Of a stretch of 64,000 nucleotides of DNA, positions 25,036 to 33,932 are shown piece after piece (positions within the stretch are counted from its first letter, which is position 1; every line of letters begins with the position of its first letter). The notes beneath the pieces were generated by a model that saw only the letters and a list, made by a program, of their open reading frames with translations, was not told the origin of the DNA and did not search any database. Source of the stretch: Flavobacterium sp. HTF (GTDB taxonomy: Bacteria; Bacteroidota; Bacteroidia; Flavobacteriales; Flavobacteriaceae); contig NZ_QETH01000002.1 in the NCBI RefSeq assembly GCF_003105115.1, forward strand, positions 62,001 through 126,000, given 5' to 3'. The position numbers and the translations under genes are program-made.

Positions 25036-26424
25036 ATGAAATACGACGTTATTGTTTTAGGAAGTGGTCCTGGCGGATATGTTACAGCAATTAGAGCTTC
25101 ACAATTAGGTTTTAAAGTAGCTGTTGTTGAAAAAGAAAACTTAGGGGGTGTATGTTTAAACTGGGGATGTATCCCAACAAAAGCATTACTAAAATCAGCT
25201 CAGGTTTTTGATTATTTGAAACACGCTTCTGACTACGGATTAAAAGTTTCTGAATTTGATAAAGATTTCCCGGCAGTTGTACAACGCAGCCGTAATGTTG
25301 CAGAAGGAATGAGCAAAGGTGTTCAGTTCCTTATGAAAAAAAACAAAATTGACGTTATTGAAGGTTTTGGAAAACTTAAACCAGGAAAAAAACTTGACGT
25401 TACAGACAAAGACAATAAAGTTACCGAATATAGTGCAGATCACATTATCATTGCTACAGGAGCACGTTCACGTGAGTTACCAAACTTACCTCAGGATGGT
25501 GTAAAAGTAATTGGTTACCGTCAGGCAATGACATTACCAACACAACCAAAATCTATGATTATTGTAGGTTCAGGTGCAATTGGTGTTGAATTTGCACATT
25601 TCTACAACTCAATGGGAACTGAGGTTACTATTGTAGAGTTTATGCCAAACGTTGTACCGGTAGAAGACGAAGATATCTCAAAACAATTTGAAAAATCTCT
25701 GAAAAAAGCAGGTATCAAAGTAATGACCAGCTCTTCTGTAGAATCTTTGGATACTTCAGGAGCAGGAGTAAAAGCAACTGTAAAAACTGCTAAAGGAGAA
25801 GAAATCCTTGAAGCTGACATTGTACTTTCTGCAGTTGGTATCAAAACAAACATCGAAAATATCGGATTAGAAGAAGTAGGTATTGCTGTAGACCGTGATA
25901 AAATTCTGGTAAACGCTTATAACCAAACTAATATTCCGGGATACTATGCAATTGGAGACATTACTCCGGGGCAAGCTTTAGCTCACGTAGCTTCTGCTGA
26001 AGGAATAAACTGTGTTGAAAAAATTAAAGGTTTACACGTAGATCCAATCGATTACGGAAACGTTCCTGGTTGTACTTACGCAACTCCTGAAATTGCTTCT
26101 GTTGGTTTAACAGAAAAACAGGCAAGAGAAAAAGGTTACGATTTAAAAATCGGTAAATTCCCATTCTCAGCTTCAGGAAAAGCAAAAGCTGCCGGAAATG
26201 CAGACGGATTTGTAAAAGTAATCTTCGATGCTAAATACGGAGAATGGTTAGGATGCCACATGATTGGTGCAGGAGTTACCGATATGATTGCTGAAGCAGT
26301 TGTAGCACGTAAACTTGAAACTACAGGTCATGAAATCTTAAAATCTATACACCCTCACCCAACCATGAGCGAGGCTGTTATGGAAGCTGTTGCTGATGCT
26401 TACGGCGAAGTAATTCACTTGTAA
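25036..26424 (+). CDS. lpdA: Dihydrolipoyl dehydrogenase (E3)
   Basis: FAD-dependent oxidoreductase of 462 residues that reoxidises lipoyl groups in the 2-oxo-acid dehydrogenase and glycine cleavage complexes. The FAD site VLGSGPGGYV, the redox disulfide GGVCLNWGCIPTKA (Cys40, Cys45), the NAD site IIVGSGAIGVEFAHFYNSMG, the second FAD segment AIGDITPGQALAHVASAEG and the C-terminal active-site HPHPTMSEAV are all present. There are no E1 or E2 genes next to it, so it probably serves several complexes. Codon use is uniform and AT-ending, in line with a well expressed gene. Confidence 0.97.
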   Translation: MKYDVIVLGSGPGGYVTAIRASQLGFKVAVVEKENLGGVCLNWGCIPTKALLKSAQVFDYLKHASDYGLKVSEFDKDFPAVVQRSRNVAEGMSKGVQFLMKKNKIDVIEGFGKLKPGKKLDVTDKDNKVTEYSADHIIIATGARSRELPNLPQDGVKVIGYRQAMTLPTQPKSMIIVGSGAIGVEFAHFYNSMGTEVTIVEFMPNVVPVEDEDISKQFEKSLKKAGIKVMTSSSVESLDTSGAGVKATVKTAKGEEILEADIVLSAVGIKTNIENIGLEEVGIAVDRDKILVNAYNQTNIPGYYAIGDITPGQALAHVASAEGINCVEKIKGLHVDPIDYGNVPGCTYATPEIASVGLTEKQAREKGYDLKIGKFPFSASGKAKAAGNADGFVKVIFDAKYGEWLGCHMIGAGVTDMIAEAVVARKLETTGHEILKSIHPHPTMSEAVMEAVADAYGEVIHL

Positions 26425-26439
26425 AAATAAAATAAAAGG

Positions 26440-26459
26440 AGACGCACTGCTGTGCGTCT
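26440..26459. repeat. GACGCAC palindrome, copy 2
   Basis: Arms AGACGCAC and GTGCGTCT around TGCT. The other copy is the perfect palindrome at 11290-11307. Both are intergenic, which suggests a dispersed REP-like element. Confidence 0.65.
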
Positions 26460-26483
26460 ACAGTTATATATAATTTTCAATTA

Positions 26484-26520
26484 AAAAAATCCGGTTTGTT
26501 TATAACGAACCGGATTTTTT
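26484..26520 (+). terminator. Terminator after lpdA (repeated family, copy 1)
   Basis: Stem AATCCGGTT / AACCGGATT, followed by a T run. The remaining sequence to 26713 is AT-rich with no gene seen. Confidence 0.85.
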
Positions 26521-26713
26521 GTTTCTATCACAAAACCAGAAATTTATATTCATCCTGATTTAATATAAAATTGACTTAAAGAAGTTTCGTTATTCTTCAA
26601 TAATACTTATTTTTATTTTTCAATGATCTTTTTATCAAACTATCTTATATAAAAATAGAACTGCTGTTGCTGGCTTTATTTTTTTCAGGAGAAATTAAAA
26701 ACTAAATAAAATA

Positions 26714-27460
26714 ATGGAACAAACACCAATATTCTTTGCTGATGGAGAAAATCCAAAGATGATAGAAGCTTTTCAAAAAGCACAAGAAACCTTTAAATTT
26801 TTTTGGAGAGAATTATCATGGGAATACCGTCGAATAATTCCGGCACTTGACGTTGCCTGCGTAAAACTTGCTTTTACTCAGGAAATAGAAGATGAAACCG
26901 TGGTTGAACACATGTGGATTAACGAAATACACTTTGATGGCGAATACATATACGGCACTTTAGTAAATGATCCTGGTCAATTAACCGATGTAAATAACGG
27001 AGATGAAGTCAAAATTCCCATCAGTCAGATTAGCGACTGGTTATTTGCAAACCAGGGAAAAACCTACGGAGGTTTCACAATACAGGCTATGAGGTCAGAA
27101 ATGGGCGAAGACGAAAGAGAAGCGCACGATGAAGCATGGGGAATGGATTTTGGTGATTACAATGATATTCTGGTGGCTTTTGAACAAAAAGAAAAACCCG
27201 AAAACCTAATCGAGCATCCTATGAGTAAAAACATGAAAGAAAGCCTGATTGACTTTTTAAAAAATAATCCCGGGGAAATTAACAGTAAAGATGAATCGGG
27301 CTATACTTTTTTACATCGTGAAGCAATTGCAGGAAATAGTACCTCTGTACAAATTTTAATAGAATCGGGTGCCGATATAAATGCCAAAACCGTTGACGGA
27401 AAAACAGCCTTAGATTTTGCAAAACAGCTAAAATGGGAACATTTACTCCCGCTCTTATAA
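26714..27460 (+). CDS. DUF2314 and ankyrin-repeat protein
   Basis: A 248-residue cytoplasmic protein. The N-terminal two thirds match DUF2314, with VEHMWINEIHFDGEYIYGTL and NNGDEVKIPISQISDWLF. The C-terminal part holds about two ankyrin repeats (GYTFLHREAIAGNSTSVQIL, then GADINAKTVDGKTALDFAKQ). DUF2314 has no known activity; ankyrin repeats bind proteins. Such proteins are often part of polymorphic immunity or effector sets, but no toxin gene is visible here. It is flanked by two near-identical terminators and is therefore a single-gene unit. Confidence 0.82.
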   Translation: MEQTPIFFADGENPKMIEAFQKAQETFKFFWRELSWEYRRIIPALDVACVKLAFTQEIEDETVVEHMWINEIHFDGEYIYGTLVNDPGQLTDVNNGDEVKIPISQISDWLFANQGKTYGGFTIQAMRSEMGEDEREAHDEAWGMDFGDYNDILVAFEQKEKPENLIEHPMSKNMKESLIDFLKNNPGEINSKDESGYTFLHREAIAGNSTSVQILIESGADINAKTVDGKTALDFAKQLKWEHLLPLL

Positions 27461-27472
27461 AATTCAACCTTA

Positions 27473-27508
27473 AAAATCCGGTTTGTGAAAGCAAGTCGGA
27501 TTTTTTTT
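27473..27508 (+). terminator. Terminator after the DUF2314 gene (copy 2)
   Basis: AATCCGGTTTGT, GAAA loop, GCAAGTCGGATT, then eight T residues. Same design as the copies at 26484, 28117 and 30330. Confidence 0.85.
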
Positions 27509-27581
27509 ATTAAATAAATTCTCTAAGCAAACATTAACTTTTTGGTATCAGATTACAGCATGATTTCTAATAATAAAGTGC

Positions 27582-27589
27582 TAATTTTG
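27582..27589 (+). promoter_or_regulatory. Candidate -7 box for the TPM gene
   Basis: TAATTTTG matches TAnnTTTG, 26 bases before the start codon. No convincing -33 element. Confidence 0.35.
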
Positions 27590-27614
27590 CAGCTCCCAAA
27601 AACCAAATCTACTT

Positions 27615-28106
27615 ATGAAAAAAATATTTTTCATTTTTGCCATTGCCCTGTTTGCGCCTAATAGTTTTTTTGCCCAAACCAAAACCGAAGCAAAAAACAT
27701 CTTTGCCAACTCTTACGACAACGTAAATGATTTTGAAAAAATCCTGAATCCAAATCAGGTAAAAACCTTAAACGGAACTTTAAAATCATTTGAAACCAAA
27801 ACAGGAAAAAAAATTATTGTCGTAACTATATCTTCTACTCCTTCGTACAGGGATTTATCAAATTATTCTGAAGACCTGCACCGATATTTAAATATTGGTT
27901 TAAAAATAGAGCCTTCCATTTTATTTGTCATAAGTAAAGATTTAAGGCAGATACAAATTCTTGGAGACAATAAAATAAGTGATAAATTAAGCAATCAGGA
28001 AATAGAAAATATTGTAAACACCTTTGTCGTTCCTGAATTAAAAAAAGGCGATTATTATAAAGGCCTGGAAACAGGAACAGCCCAGATCATAAAAAAACTG
28101 GAATAG
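27615..28106 (+). CDS. Exported TPM-domain protein
   Basis: A 163-residue protein with a signal peptide (about 1-20, ending NSFFAQ) and one TPM domain (about 38-160), containing LNPNQVKTLNGTLKSFETKT, KIIVVTIS and QILGDNKISDKLSNQEIE. TPM domains occur in chloroplast TLP18.3/Psb32, where they act in membrane-protein repair, and in bacterial envelope proteins. Unlike longer relatives it lacks a C-terminal membrane anchor or Gly-rich tail, so it should be soluble in the periplasm. A flotillin follows after 295 bases, behind its own terminator. A shared role in membrane quality control is only a suggestion. Confidence 0.85.
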   Translation: MKKIFFIFAIALFAPNSFFAQTKTEAKNIFANSYDNVNDFEKILNPNQVKTLNGTLKSFETKTGKKIIVVTISSTPSYRDLSNYSEDLHRYLNIGLKIEPSILFVISKDLRQIQILGDNKISDKLSNQEIENIVNTFVVPELKKGDYYKGLETGTAQIIKKLE

Positions 28107-28116
28107 AAATAAGACA

Positions 28117-28151
28117 AAATCCGATTTGTGAAAACAAGCCGGATTTTTTTA
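28117..28151 (+). terminator. Terminator after the TPM gene (copy 3)
   Basis: AATCCGATTTGT, GAAA loop, ACAAGCCGGATT, then T residues. Between here and 28401 the DNA is AT-rich and holds no gene that I can see. Confidence 0.85.
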
Positions 28152-28373
28152 TTTCACACCAGGCAATTCCCTCCCAGCCTCATCCAAAATTAAACAATTG
28201 CCCTTTTAAATTGTTAAAACCCAAAATACCAATCATAGTTGACACAGCAAAAAATCGTGTCACAAACTGACAATTCCAACGATTTAAAATCGAGGTATTT
28301 TTTAACATTTTCAATCAAAATCAGTCAAATGTTAATTTTTTAAATATTTCATTTTAACACGAAACATTTCTAT

Positions 28374-28381
28374 TACGTTTG
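28374..28381 (+). promoter_or_regulatory. Candidate -7 box for the flotillin gene
   Basis: TACGTTTG matches TAnnTTTG exactly and lies 21 bases before the start codon. The -33 element is unclear. Confidence 0.4.
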
Positions 28382-28401
28382 TAGTATAAACTATAAAACC
28401 T

Positions 28402-30309
28402 ATGACTGAAATTACTTCTTACTGGTGGATCATACTGATTGTATTTTCCATCTTATTTTACAAATTTGTACTTCGTGTTTTCTTCGGAATGGTAATCGTT
28501 CCCGAAGACAAAATTGGTCTTGTGACCAAAAAATTCGTTTTGTTTGGTGCCGATAAATCACTACCGGATGGCAGAATTATCGCTACAAAAGGTGAAGCCG
28601 GTTATCAGGCGCAAACTCTTGCTCCGGGATTATACTGGGGAATGTGGATCTGGCAGTATACTGTTGACATGACCAGTTTTACGCTTATTCCGGAAGGCAA
28701 AATCGGACTAGTCCTGAGTAAAGACGGAAAAGAAATTCCTACCGGACGAATCCTTGCGAGAAAAGTTGACAGTGACAACTTTCAGGACGCAACCGCTTTC
28801 TTAAACAATGGAGGTCAGAAAGGTCGTCAGACTGCCTTTATCACAACAGGTTCCTATCGTATAAATACCTTCCTGTTTGAAATTATAATTGCAGACCAGA
28901 TTAAGATTTACGAAAACATGATTGGTATTGTTACCGCTCTTGATGGTGAACCAATTCCGCAGGGTCAGATTGCCGGAAAATTTGTTGAAGGACATAATAA
29001 CTTTCAGGATTTTGATAAATTTCTGGACAAAGGCGGAAACCGTGGTCTTCAGCCTCAGGTTATGCTTGCCGGTTCTTATTACATCAATACATGGGGAATC
29101 CTTATTGAACAAAATCCAATGACAGATGTGCCAATTGGTTACGTGGGTGTTGTCATTTCATATATTGGTGAAGACGGACAAGACGTTACCGGAGATACAT
29201 TTAAACACGGAAATATCGTTTCAAAAGGACAACGCGGTGTTTGGATGGAACCTTTCGGTCCCGGAAAATATGCATTAAACAAATATACAACCAAACTGGA
29301 AGCCGTTCCGACAACAAACCTAGTTCTGAACTGGGCAAATGCCAGAAGCGAATCGCACGATTTAGATAAAAATCTGTCTACAATTACCGTTCGTTCTAAA
29401 GATGGTTTCCCGTTTAATCTGGATGTTGCGCAAATTATTCACGTCCCTGCTAATGAAGCACCAAAAGTAATTGCGCGTTTCGGAAGCATGAACAATCTTG
29501 TTTCTCAGGTTCTGGAGCCAACTATTGGTAACTATTTCAGAAACTCAGCTCAGGACAGCGATGTAATTTCGTTCTTATCAACCAGAAAAGAGCGTCAGGA
29601 ATCAGCTAAAAACCATATCAAACTGGTTTTGGATGAATATAACGTAAATGCTGTAGATACCCTGATTGGAGATATCGTTCCGCCGGATTCATTAATGAAA
29701 ACTCTGACAGACCGAAAACTGGCCGAAGAAGAGCAAAAAACATATCAAACCCAAAGAATGGCGCAGGAACAGCGTCAGGGAATGGAAAAAGAAACCGCCA
29801 TTGCCGATATGCAGAAAGAAATTGTTCGCGCTTCACAAAGTGTTGAAATCGCACAACGTACTGCAGATGCAACCGTTAAAAAAGCAGAAGGTGATGCCAC
29901 CAGTTTAAAACTAAACGTAAATGCAGAAGCGGAAGCTACAAAAATGCGTGCAAATGCAGAAGCAGAAGCTACAAAAGCAAGAGCGGGGGCGCAGGCAGAA
30001 GCTACAAAACTTACTGCAAGTGCCGAAGCCGAAAGAATCTCTAAAACAGGTTTGGCAGAAGCTGAAAAAATCATGGCAATTGGTAAATCAACTGCCGAGG
30101 CTTATCAATTACAAGTTACTGCGATGGGTGGTGATAATTTCACCAAATACAAAGTAACCGAAGAAATCGGTAAAGGAAACATCAAAGTAATTCCTGATGT
30201 ATTAATTACCGGAAATGGTGGTTCTGATGGTTCTATCAGTGGACTTTTAGGATTAAAACTAATGGAAATGATGGATACTGATAAAAATGTAAAAGGTCCT
30301 AAAAAATAA
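28402..30309 (+). CDS. Flotillin-like SPFH protein with duplicated N-terminal modules
   Basis: A 635-residue membrane scaffold protein. One N-terminal helix (about 8-28) is followed by repeated GxV-type beta modules. Two of them (about 96-160 and 169-236) are clear duplicates sharing EGKIGLV or ENMIGIV, a NFQD block, a GG-K/R-G block and an SYxIN ending. The SPFH domain proper follows (about 242-450). The C-terminal part is a long Ala/Glu-rich coiled coil with tandem AEAEATK-type repeats (about 480-580), as in flotillins, and a Gly-rich end. It should oligomerise on the inner face of the membrane. The extra modules make it longer than canonical flotillins of about 500 residues. Confidence 0.9.
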   Translation: MTEITSYWWIILIVFSILFYKFVLRVFFGMVIVPEDKIGLVTKKFVLFGADKSLPDGRIIATKGEAGYQAQTLAPGLYWGMWIWQYTVDMTSFTLIPEGKIGLVLSKDGKEIPTGRILARKVDSDNFQDATAFLNNGGQKGRQTAFITTGSYRINTFLFEIIIADQIKIYENMIGIVTALDGEPIPQGQIAGKFVEGHNNFQDFDKFLDKGGNRGLQPQVMLAGSYYINTWGILIEQNPMTDVPIGYVGVVISYIGEDGQDVTGDTFKHGNIVSKGQRGVWMEPFGPGKYALNKYTTKLEAVPTTNLVLNWANARSESHDLDKNLSTITVRSKDGFPFNLDVAQIIHVPANEAPKVIARFGSMNNLVSQVLEPTIGNYFRNSAQDSDVISFLSTRKERQESAKNHIKLVLDEYNVNAVDTLIGDIVPPDSLMKTLTDRKLAEEEQKTYQTQRMAQEQRQGMEKETAIADMQKEIVRASQSVEIAQRTADATVKKAEGDATSLKLNVNAEAEATKMRANAEAEATKARAGAQAEATKLTASAEAERISKTGLAEAEKIMAIGKSTAEAYQLQVTAMGGDNFTKYKVTEEIGKGNIKVIPDVLITGNGGSDGSISGLLGLKLMEMMDTDKNVKGPKK

Positions 30310-30329
30310 TTTATTACCATTTTTATTTT

Positions 30330-30363
30330 AAATCCGGTTTGTGAAAACAAGCCGGATTTTTTA
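30330..30363 (+). terminator. Terminator after the flotillin gene (copy 4)
   Basis: AATCCGGTTTGT, GAAA loop, ACAAGCCGGATT, then T residues; nearly identical to the copies at 27473 and 28117. Confidence 0.85.
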
Positions 30364-30420
30364 TTTTAAAATGTAAACAACTATATTTACTCTGCAAATA
30401 GTACTTATAAAAATCACATA

Positions 30421-31413
30421 ATGAATCAAATATTCGACATAGAAACCTTAGATAAACTGGAAGAATATCTCAGCAAACAAGATCAGAAATCATTAAGGGA
30501 AAAACTGTTTTCTGATCTTTTAATTTATGTAGATTATAAAAATGTAAGTGAATGGAATAAAGCAGTAAAAATCTGTGAAAGCCTAACCATAATCGGATGG
30601 GGCGAACATGAACCTTTGCAGGCTGTAAAAGGAATCTTTTTTAACGGAAATCCAACCACTCTATTTGTGAATAAGTTTCGCAAACCCTTTTTTGTTGATG
30701 CCATATGGTCAAAAAGAAAAAACGGATATACAATGGAACCGGGAAGAACAACCTACTATCAAAGTCCGTTATTTCCGAGCAAAAACACAATCCTTCATGA
30801 TTATCCCGTTACAGAAGACATACAGGATTTGACTTTAAACAACCAAAGAAACTGGATACCACGAAACCCAATCTTAATTACAAGATCAATAAGCAACTGT
30901 TACGAAAGTTCAAAATCAGTTATTGAAAGCATCGAAAAAGAACTTCAGCCGGAGCTGGATACAAAAATGAAACCGGAAAAATACGGGACAATTGTTAATC
31001 GCATGATTTTTAATTGTTCTTATAGTTTTGATGATTTTGGATGCAAAACAAATTACATTATTGCTGACGAAAAACAAAACTTAAAATCAAAAGATTTTTA
31101 TCCGGAACTCCTTAAAATGTATTCCAAAAAAGAAATTGAATCAAATGGCTATTTTTTAAGAAACAGATATGAATACGGTCCTTTTAAATTGGATACCGGA
31201 GTAATTAAAATAACTATTCATTTTGAAAAAGAATTGGCAGATCTGGATTTTATCAGTCAAAAAGAAAAAATCAGCGAACATATTTCAGAATCACTAAATA
31301 CTGTTATTGACAAACTAAAAAAGAAAAAATTTAAATATGATTTTGATAGTATGCAACAGGATTTTACAGAAATCCTGTCAAAATGGAAATCGTATCCTGA
31401 AAGCAAAAACTAA
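30421..31413 (+). CDS. Hypothetical protein, 330 residues
   Basis: I do not recognise a family. The protein is soluble, charged, and has no signal peptide or membrane helix. Its N-terminal half is aromatic-rich, with LTIIGWGEHEPLQAVKG and FVNKFRKPFFVDAIW. Its C-terminal 100 residues are Lys/Glu-rich helices (ISEHISESLNTVIDKLKKKK). It starts with ATG after a TATATTTA sequence resembling a -7 box. It converges with the alpha/beta hydrolase gene, the stop codons being only one base apart. Coding potential is clear from length and codon use. Confidence 0.75.
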   Translation: MNQIFDIETLDKLEEYLSKQDQKSLREKLFSDLLIYVDYKNVSEWNKAVKICESLTIIGWGEHEPLQAVKGIFFNGNPTTLFVNKFRKPFFVDAIWSKRKNGYTMEPGRTTYYQSPLFPSKNTILHDYPVTEDIQDLTLNNQRNWIPRNPILITRSISNCYESSKSVIESIEKELQPELDTKMKPEKYGTIVNRMIFNCSYSFDDFGCKTNYIIADEKQNLKSKDFYPELLKMYSKKEIESNGYFLRNRYEYGPFKLDTGVIKITIHFEKELADLDFISQKEKISEHISESLNTVIDKLKKKKFKYDFDSMQQDFTEILSKWKSYPESKN

Positions 31414-31414
31414 T

Positions 31415-32431
31415 TTATTTACTTCTCAGGAAAAACAACGTTTCCTCATACAATTGTTTTCGGCTGGTTTCTAAATGGGCAACATGCGTGCCCGTATCAA
31501 GAATTACATATTTTTTCGATTTTACATTTTTTAGTGATTTCAATAATGTTTTGGCATCTGTATCATTAGGATATTGATCCCGGCTGCCTCTTATTATCAA
31601 TGTTGGCGTTTTTATCTTTTCGGGATTATAATAAGGTTTGTTGTGCAATAAATCCTCAACATCCTGATTTGGCCCGTAAGGGAAACGGACATTTCCATTT
31701 TCTTTTTTAAACAACGGATCACTCTCTTCCCAAATTTTACCCCAATTTGTAAAAATCTCTTTTTCTAACTCGCATGATTTACCTTCAGGAGTAAGCATTT
31801 TCATGGCATCGATTCTCTGTCCGGATGTCATTTCCACAAAAGAGCCTTCCATTTCTTCCCGTTTTGATTTTTCATTTCTAACGGTTATTGTGGCAAACAA
31901 AACCAGCTTTTTTATTTTCTCAGGAAATTTTGAAGCATAAGCGGCTGCCACACTTCCTCCCCAGGAATGACCAATTAGATATACTTTATTTTTGCCTGTT
32001 TTTTCCATAATTAAATTTACGGCTTTGTCAACATCCAAAACCACTTCTTCTGCCCTGCCCGTTAGTCTGCCGTTTGTAATATTATTTTCCATTTCCGGAT
32101 ATCGGTCTGAATTTCCGTAACCTAAAAAATCCAATGAAAAAACATCAAATCCATTTTCTGATAAGTTTGACATCCAGGATGAATTATCCATTTTAAAACC
32201 AAAAGAAAGCGCCGTCGGAAATGAAGAACCATGAAGAAAAAGAACAGGATAATCAGCAGACTTTTTTATGGCTTGCTTATAATGTATTGCAATATTTAAA
32301 TTGTCAATATGACTTTGGGTTTTTATAACTTCCATATCATTTATTGTATTTGCTGTAATTTTAGCATTCTGTGAATTTGTCTGGAAAAATGTCAGGAAAA
32401 AAGCTGCCATTAGAATTTTGTATTTTTTCAT
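31415..32431 (-). CDS. Secreted alpha/beta hydrolase
   Basis: A 338-residue hydrolase with a signal peptide (about 1-20, ending QTNSQ). The fold is shown by the oxyanion segment VLFLHGSSFP, nucleophile elbow GHSWGGS, acid in IIRGSRDQYPND and the catalytic His in TGTHVAHLE. A cap region lies between the nucleophile and the acid (EMTSGQRIDAMKML). Substrates of such enzymes (esterase, lipase, proline iminopeptidase-like) cannot be told apart here. It is a single-gene unit on the minus strand. Confidence 0.9.
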   Translation of the reverse strand: MKKYKILMAAFFLTFFQTNSQNAKITANTINDMEVIKTQSHIDNLNIAIHYKQAIKKSADYPVLFLHGSSFPTALSFGFKMDNSSWMSNLSENGFDVFSLDFLGYGNSDRYPEMENNITNGRLTGRAEEVVLDVDKAVNLIMEKTGKNKVYLIGHSWGGSVAAAYASKFPEKIKKLVLFATITVRNEKSKREEMEGSFVEMTSGQRIDAMKMLTPEGKSCELEKEIFTNWGKIWEESDPLFKKENGNVRFPYGPNQDVEDLLHNKPYYNPEKIKTPTLIIRGSRDQYPNDTDAKTLLKSLKNVKSKKYVILDTGTHVAHLETSRKQLYEETLFFLRSK

Positions 32432-32602
32432 GCGTTTCTAAATTTTTGCCAAAAATAAAAACATACTATTCCCGACACTTCAGTTGACACTTAACTGTAA
32501 TTGCAAAACTTCCTGAAAATTTACAATTACATAAATACAAGATTTATTTTTTGAACCAAAAAACGCTATATTGTAGTTTGTTTTACCCATAAATAAAAAC
32601 AG

Positions 32603-33247
32603 ATGACAGTAGAAGAATATAAAAAACAATTTTCAGAAGATGATGCCGTTGGCTGGTTATCGATCGATACCGAATTTGAACGCCTTTATCCAGATCAGGA
32701 ACCCAAACATTTTGCCCCAGCCATCAGTTATATGCTCGGAGGAGAACATCCGCTTGACGGGGTAAGCATTTATGACAGTACAAAACAGGAAGAACATTTT
32801 CATTTTATAACTTATGGTTTTTCTGAATTGTATTATGATGAAGAAAAAGTAAACGGAGAATTTAGCAAATGGGGATTTGAACTTACTTTCAGGTTAAAAC
32901 CTTTTGAAGAAGATAACGGAAATCCCGCTTGGGCAATTGCTCTTTTACAAAACATTGCCAAATATGTTTTCAGCAGCGGAAACTGGTTTGAAGAATTTCA
33001 TTACATGCCCGCAAACGGGCCAATCCGCCTGGATACAGAAACTGAAATTACCGCTTTGGTTTTGGTAGCAGATCCTGAAATCGAAAAAAAACAAACGCCT
33101 CATGGTGAAGTTTCATTTCTACAGATAGTCGGAATAACTTCTGCTGAATTTGAGGATATTAAAGAAGGCCGCAAATCGGTTGAAGAAATTGTAACTAAAT
33201 TAAAAGAAAACAATCCTTTACTGATTACCGACCTTAACAGAAAATAA
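32603..33247 (+). CDS. Suppressor-of-fused (SUFU) domain protein
   Basis: A 214-residue cytoplasmic protein covering the SUFU domain (PF05076), with PKHFAPAISYMLGGEHPLDG, FHFITYGFSELYYDEE and SKWGFELTFRLK. In bacteria such proteins are common but functionally unassigned; many have been proposed as immunity proteins in toxin systems. No toxin gene is adjacent. It is followed after 48 bases by a DUF1801 gene on the same strand. Confidence 0.88.
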   Translation: MTVEEYKKQFSEDDAVGWLSIDTEFERLYPDQEPKHFAPAISYMLGGEHPLDGVSIYDSTKQEEHFHFITYGFSELYYDEEKVNGEFSKWGFELTFRLKPFEEDNGNPAWAIALLQNIAKYVFSSGNWFEEFHYMPANGPIRLDTETEITALVLVADPEIEKKQTPHGEVSFLQIVGITSAEFEDIKEGRKSVEEIVTKLKENNPLLITDLNRK

Positions 33248-33295
33248 AAACTATTTGTAATTATCTTATCTTTAGCAAATTAAATTCAAAATAGT

Positions 33296-33685
33296 ATGAA
33301 CAAGGATATTGAAACCTATAATAATTTGCAGTCAGATACAGATAAAGAAATCTGCAGTCAGCTTTATAATTTTATAAATGAAAACCTGTCTGAAGCAGAA
33401 AGTAAAATCTGGCATGCGCACCCGGTTTGGTTTTTAGACGGAAATCCGATTGTTGGATACAGCAAATTGAAAAAAGATGTGCGATTACTGTTTTGGAGCG
33501 GTCAGTCTTTTGACGAAGAAAAACTTCTGAACGAAGGATCATTTAAGGCTGCAGAAATGCATTATACAGCCGCAGAGCAAATTAATAAAGACGATTTAAA
33601 AAGATGGCTCGAAAAAGCAAAAGACATTCAGTGGGATTATAAAAATCTTGTTAAACGAAAAGGAATTTTAATCCGGCTCAAATAA
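33296..33685 (+). CDS. DUF1801 family protein, first of three in the window
   Basis: A 129-residue protein of the YdhG/DUF1801 fold, with AESKIWHAHPVWFLDGNPIV and VRLLFWSGQSFDEEK. Family members include a putative iron chaperone related to frataxin, but evidence for that role is thin. It lies downstream of the SUFU gene. Two other, clearly different DUF1801 proteins are at 46228 and 52100. Confidence 0.75.
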   Translation: MNKDIETYNNLQSDTDKEICSQLYNFINENLSEAESKIWHAHPVWFLDGNPIVGYSKLKKDVRLLFWSGQSFDEEKLLNEGSFKAAEMHYTAAEQINKDDLKRWLEKAKDIQWDYKNLVKRKGILIRLK

Positions 33686-33713
33686 TTATTACTATACTTT
33701 TTGTAGATATTCT

Positions 33714-33747
33714 AAACCGTTTGTTGGCTATAACAATCGGTTTTTTT
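33714..33747 (+). terminator. Intrinsic terminator after the DUF1801 gene
   Basis: Stem AACCG / CGGTT extended by TTGTT / AACAA, followed by seven T residues. From here to 33932 is AT-rich with no gene seen. Confidence 0.75.
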
Positions 33748-33932
33748 ATTTCCTATACCCATTATTTATTTTTTGTTTTACCAAATAAAAACCGGAACCG
33801 ATAAAATAAAAATTTAATGTTTTCTTATTATCAAATTTATCGTAATCTTGTATTTAATACTAAAAAAGCTATATTTTTGATTGGATAACCGATTAAAATC
33901 AAATTGTTGCATAAAGCTAAAAATACATAACC

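Noticed and set aside
29775..30074. Minus-strand frame opposite the flotillin coiled coil
   Set aside because: It is an Ala/Ser/Val-rich shadow of the AEAEATK repeats.
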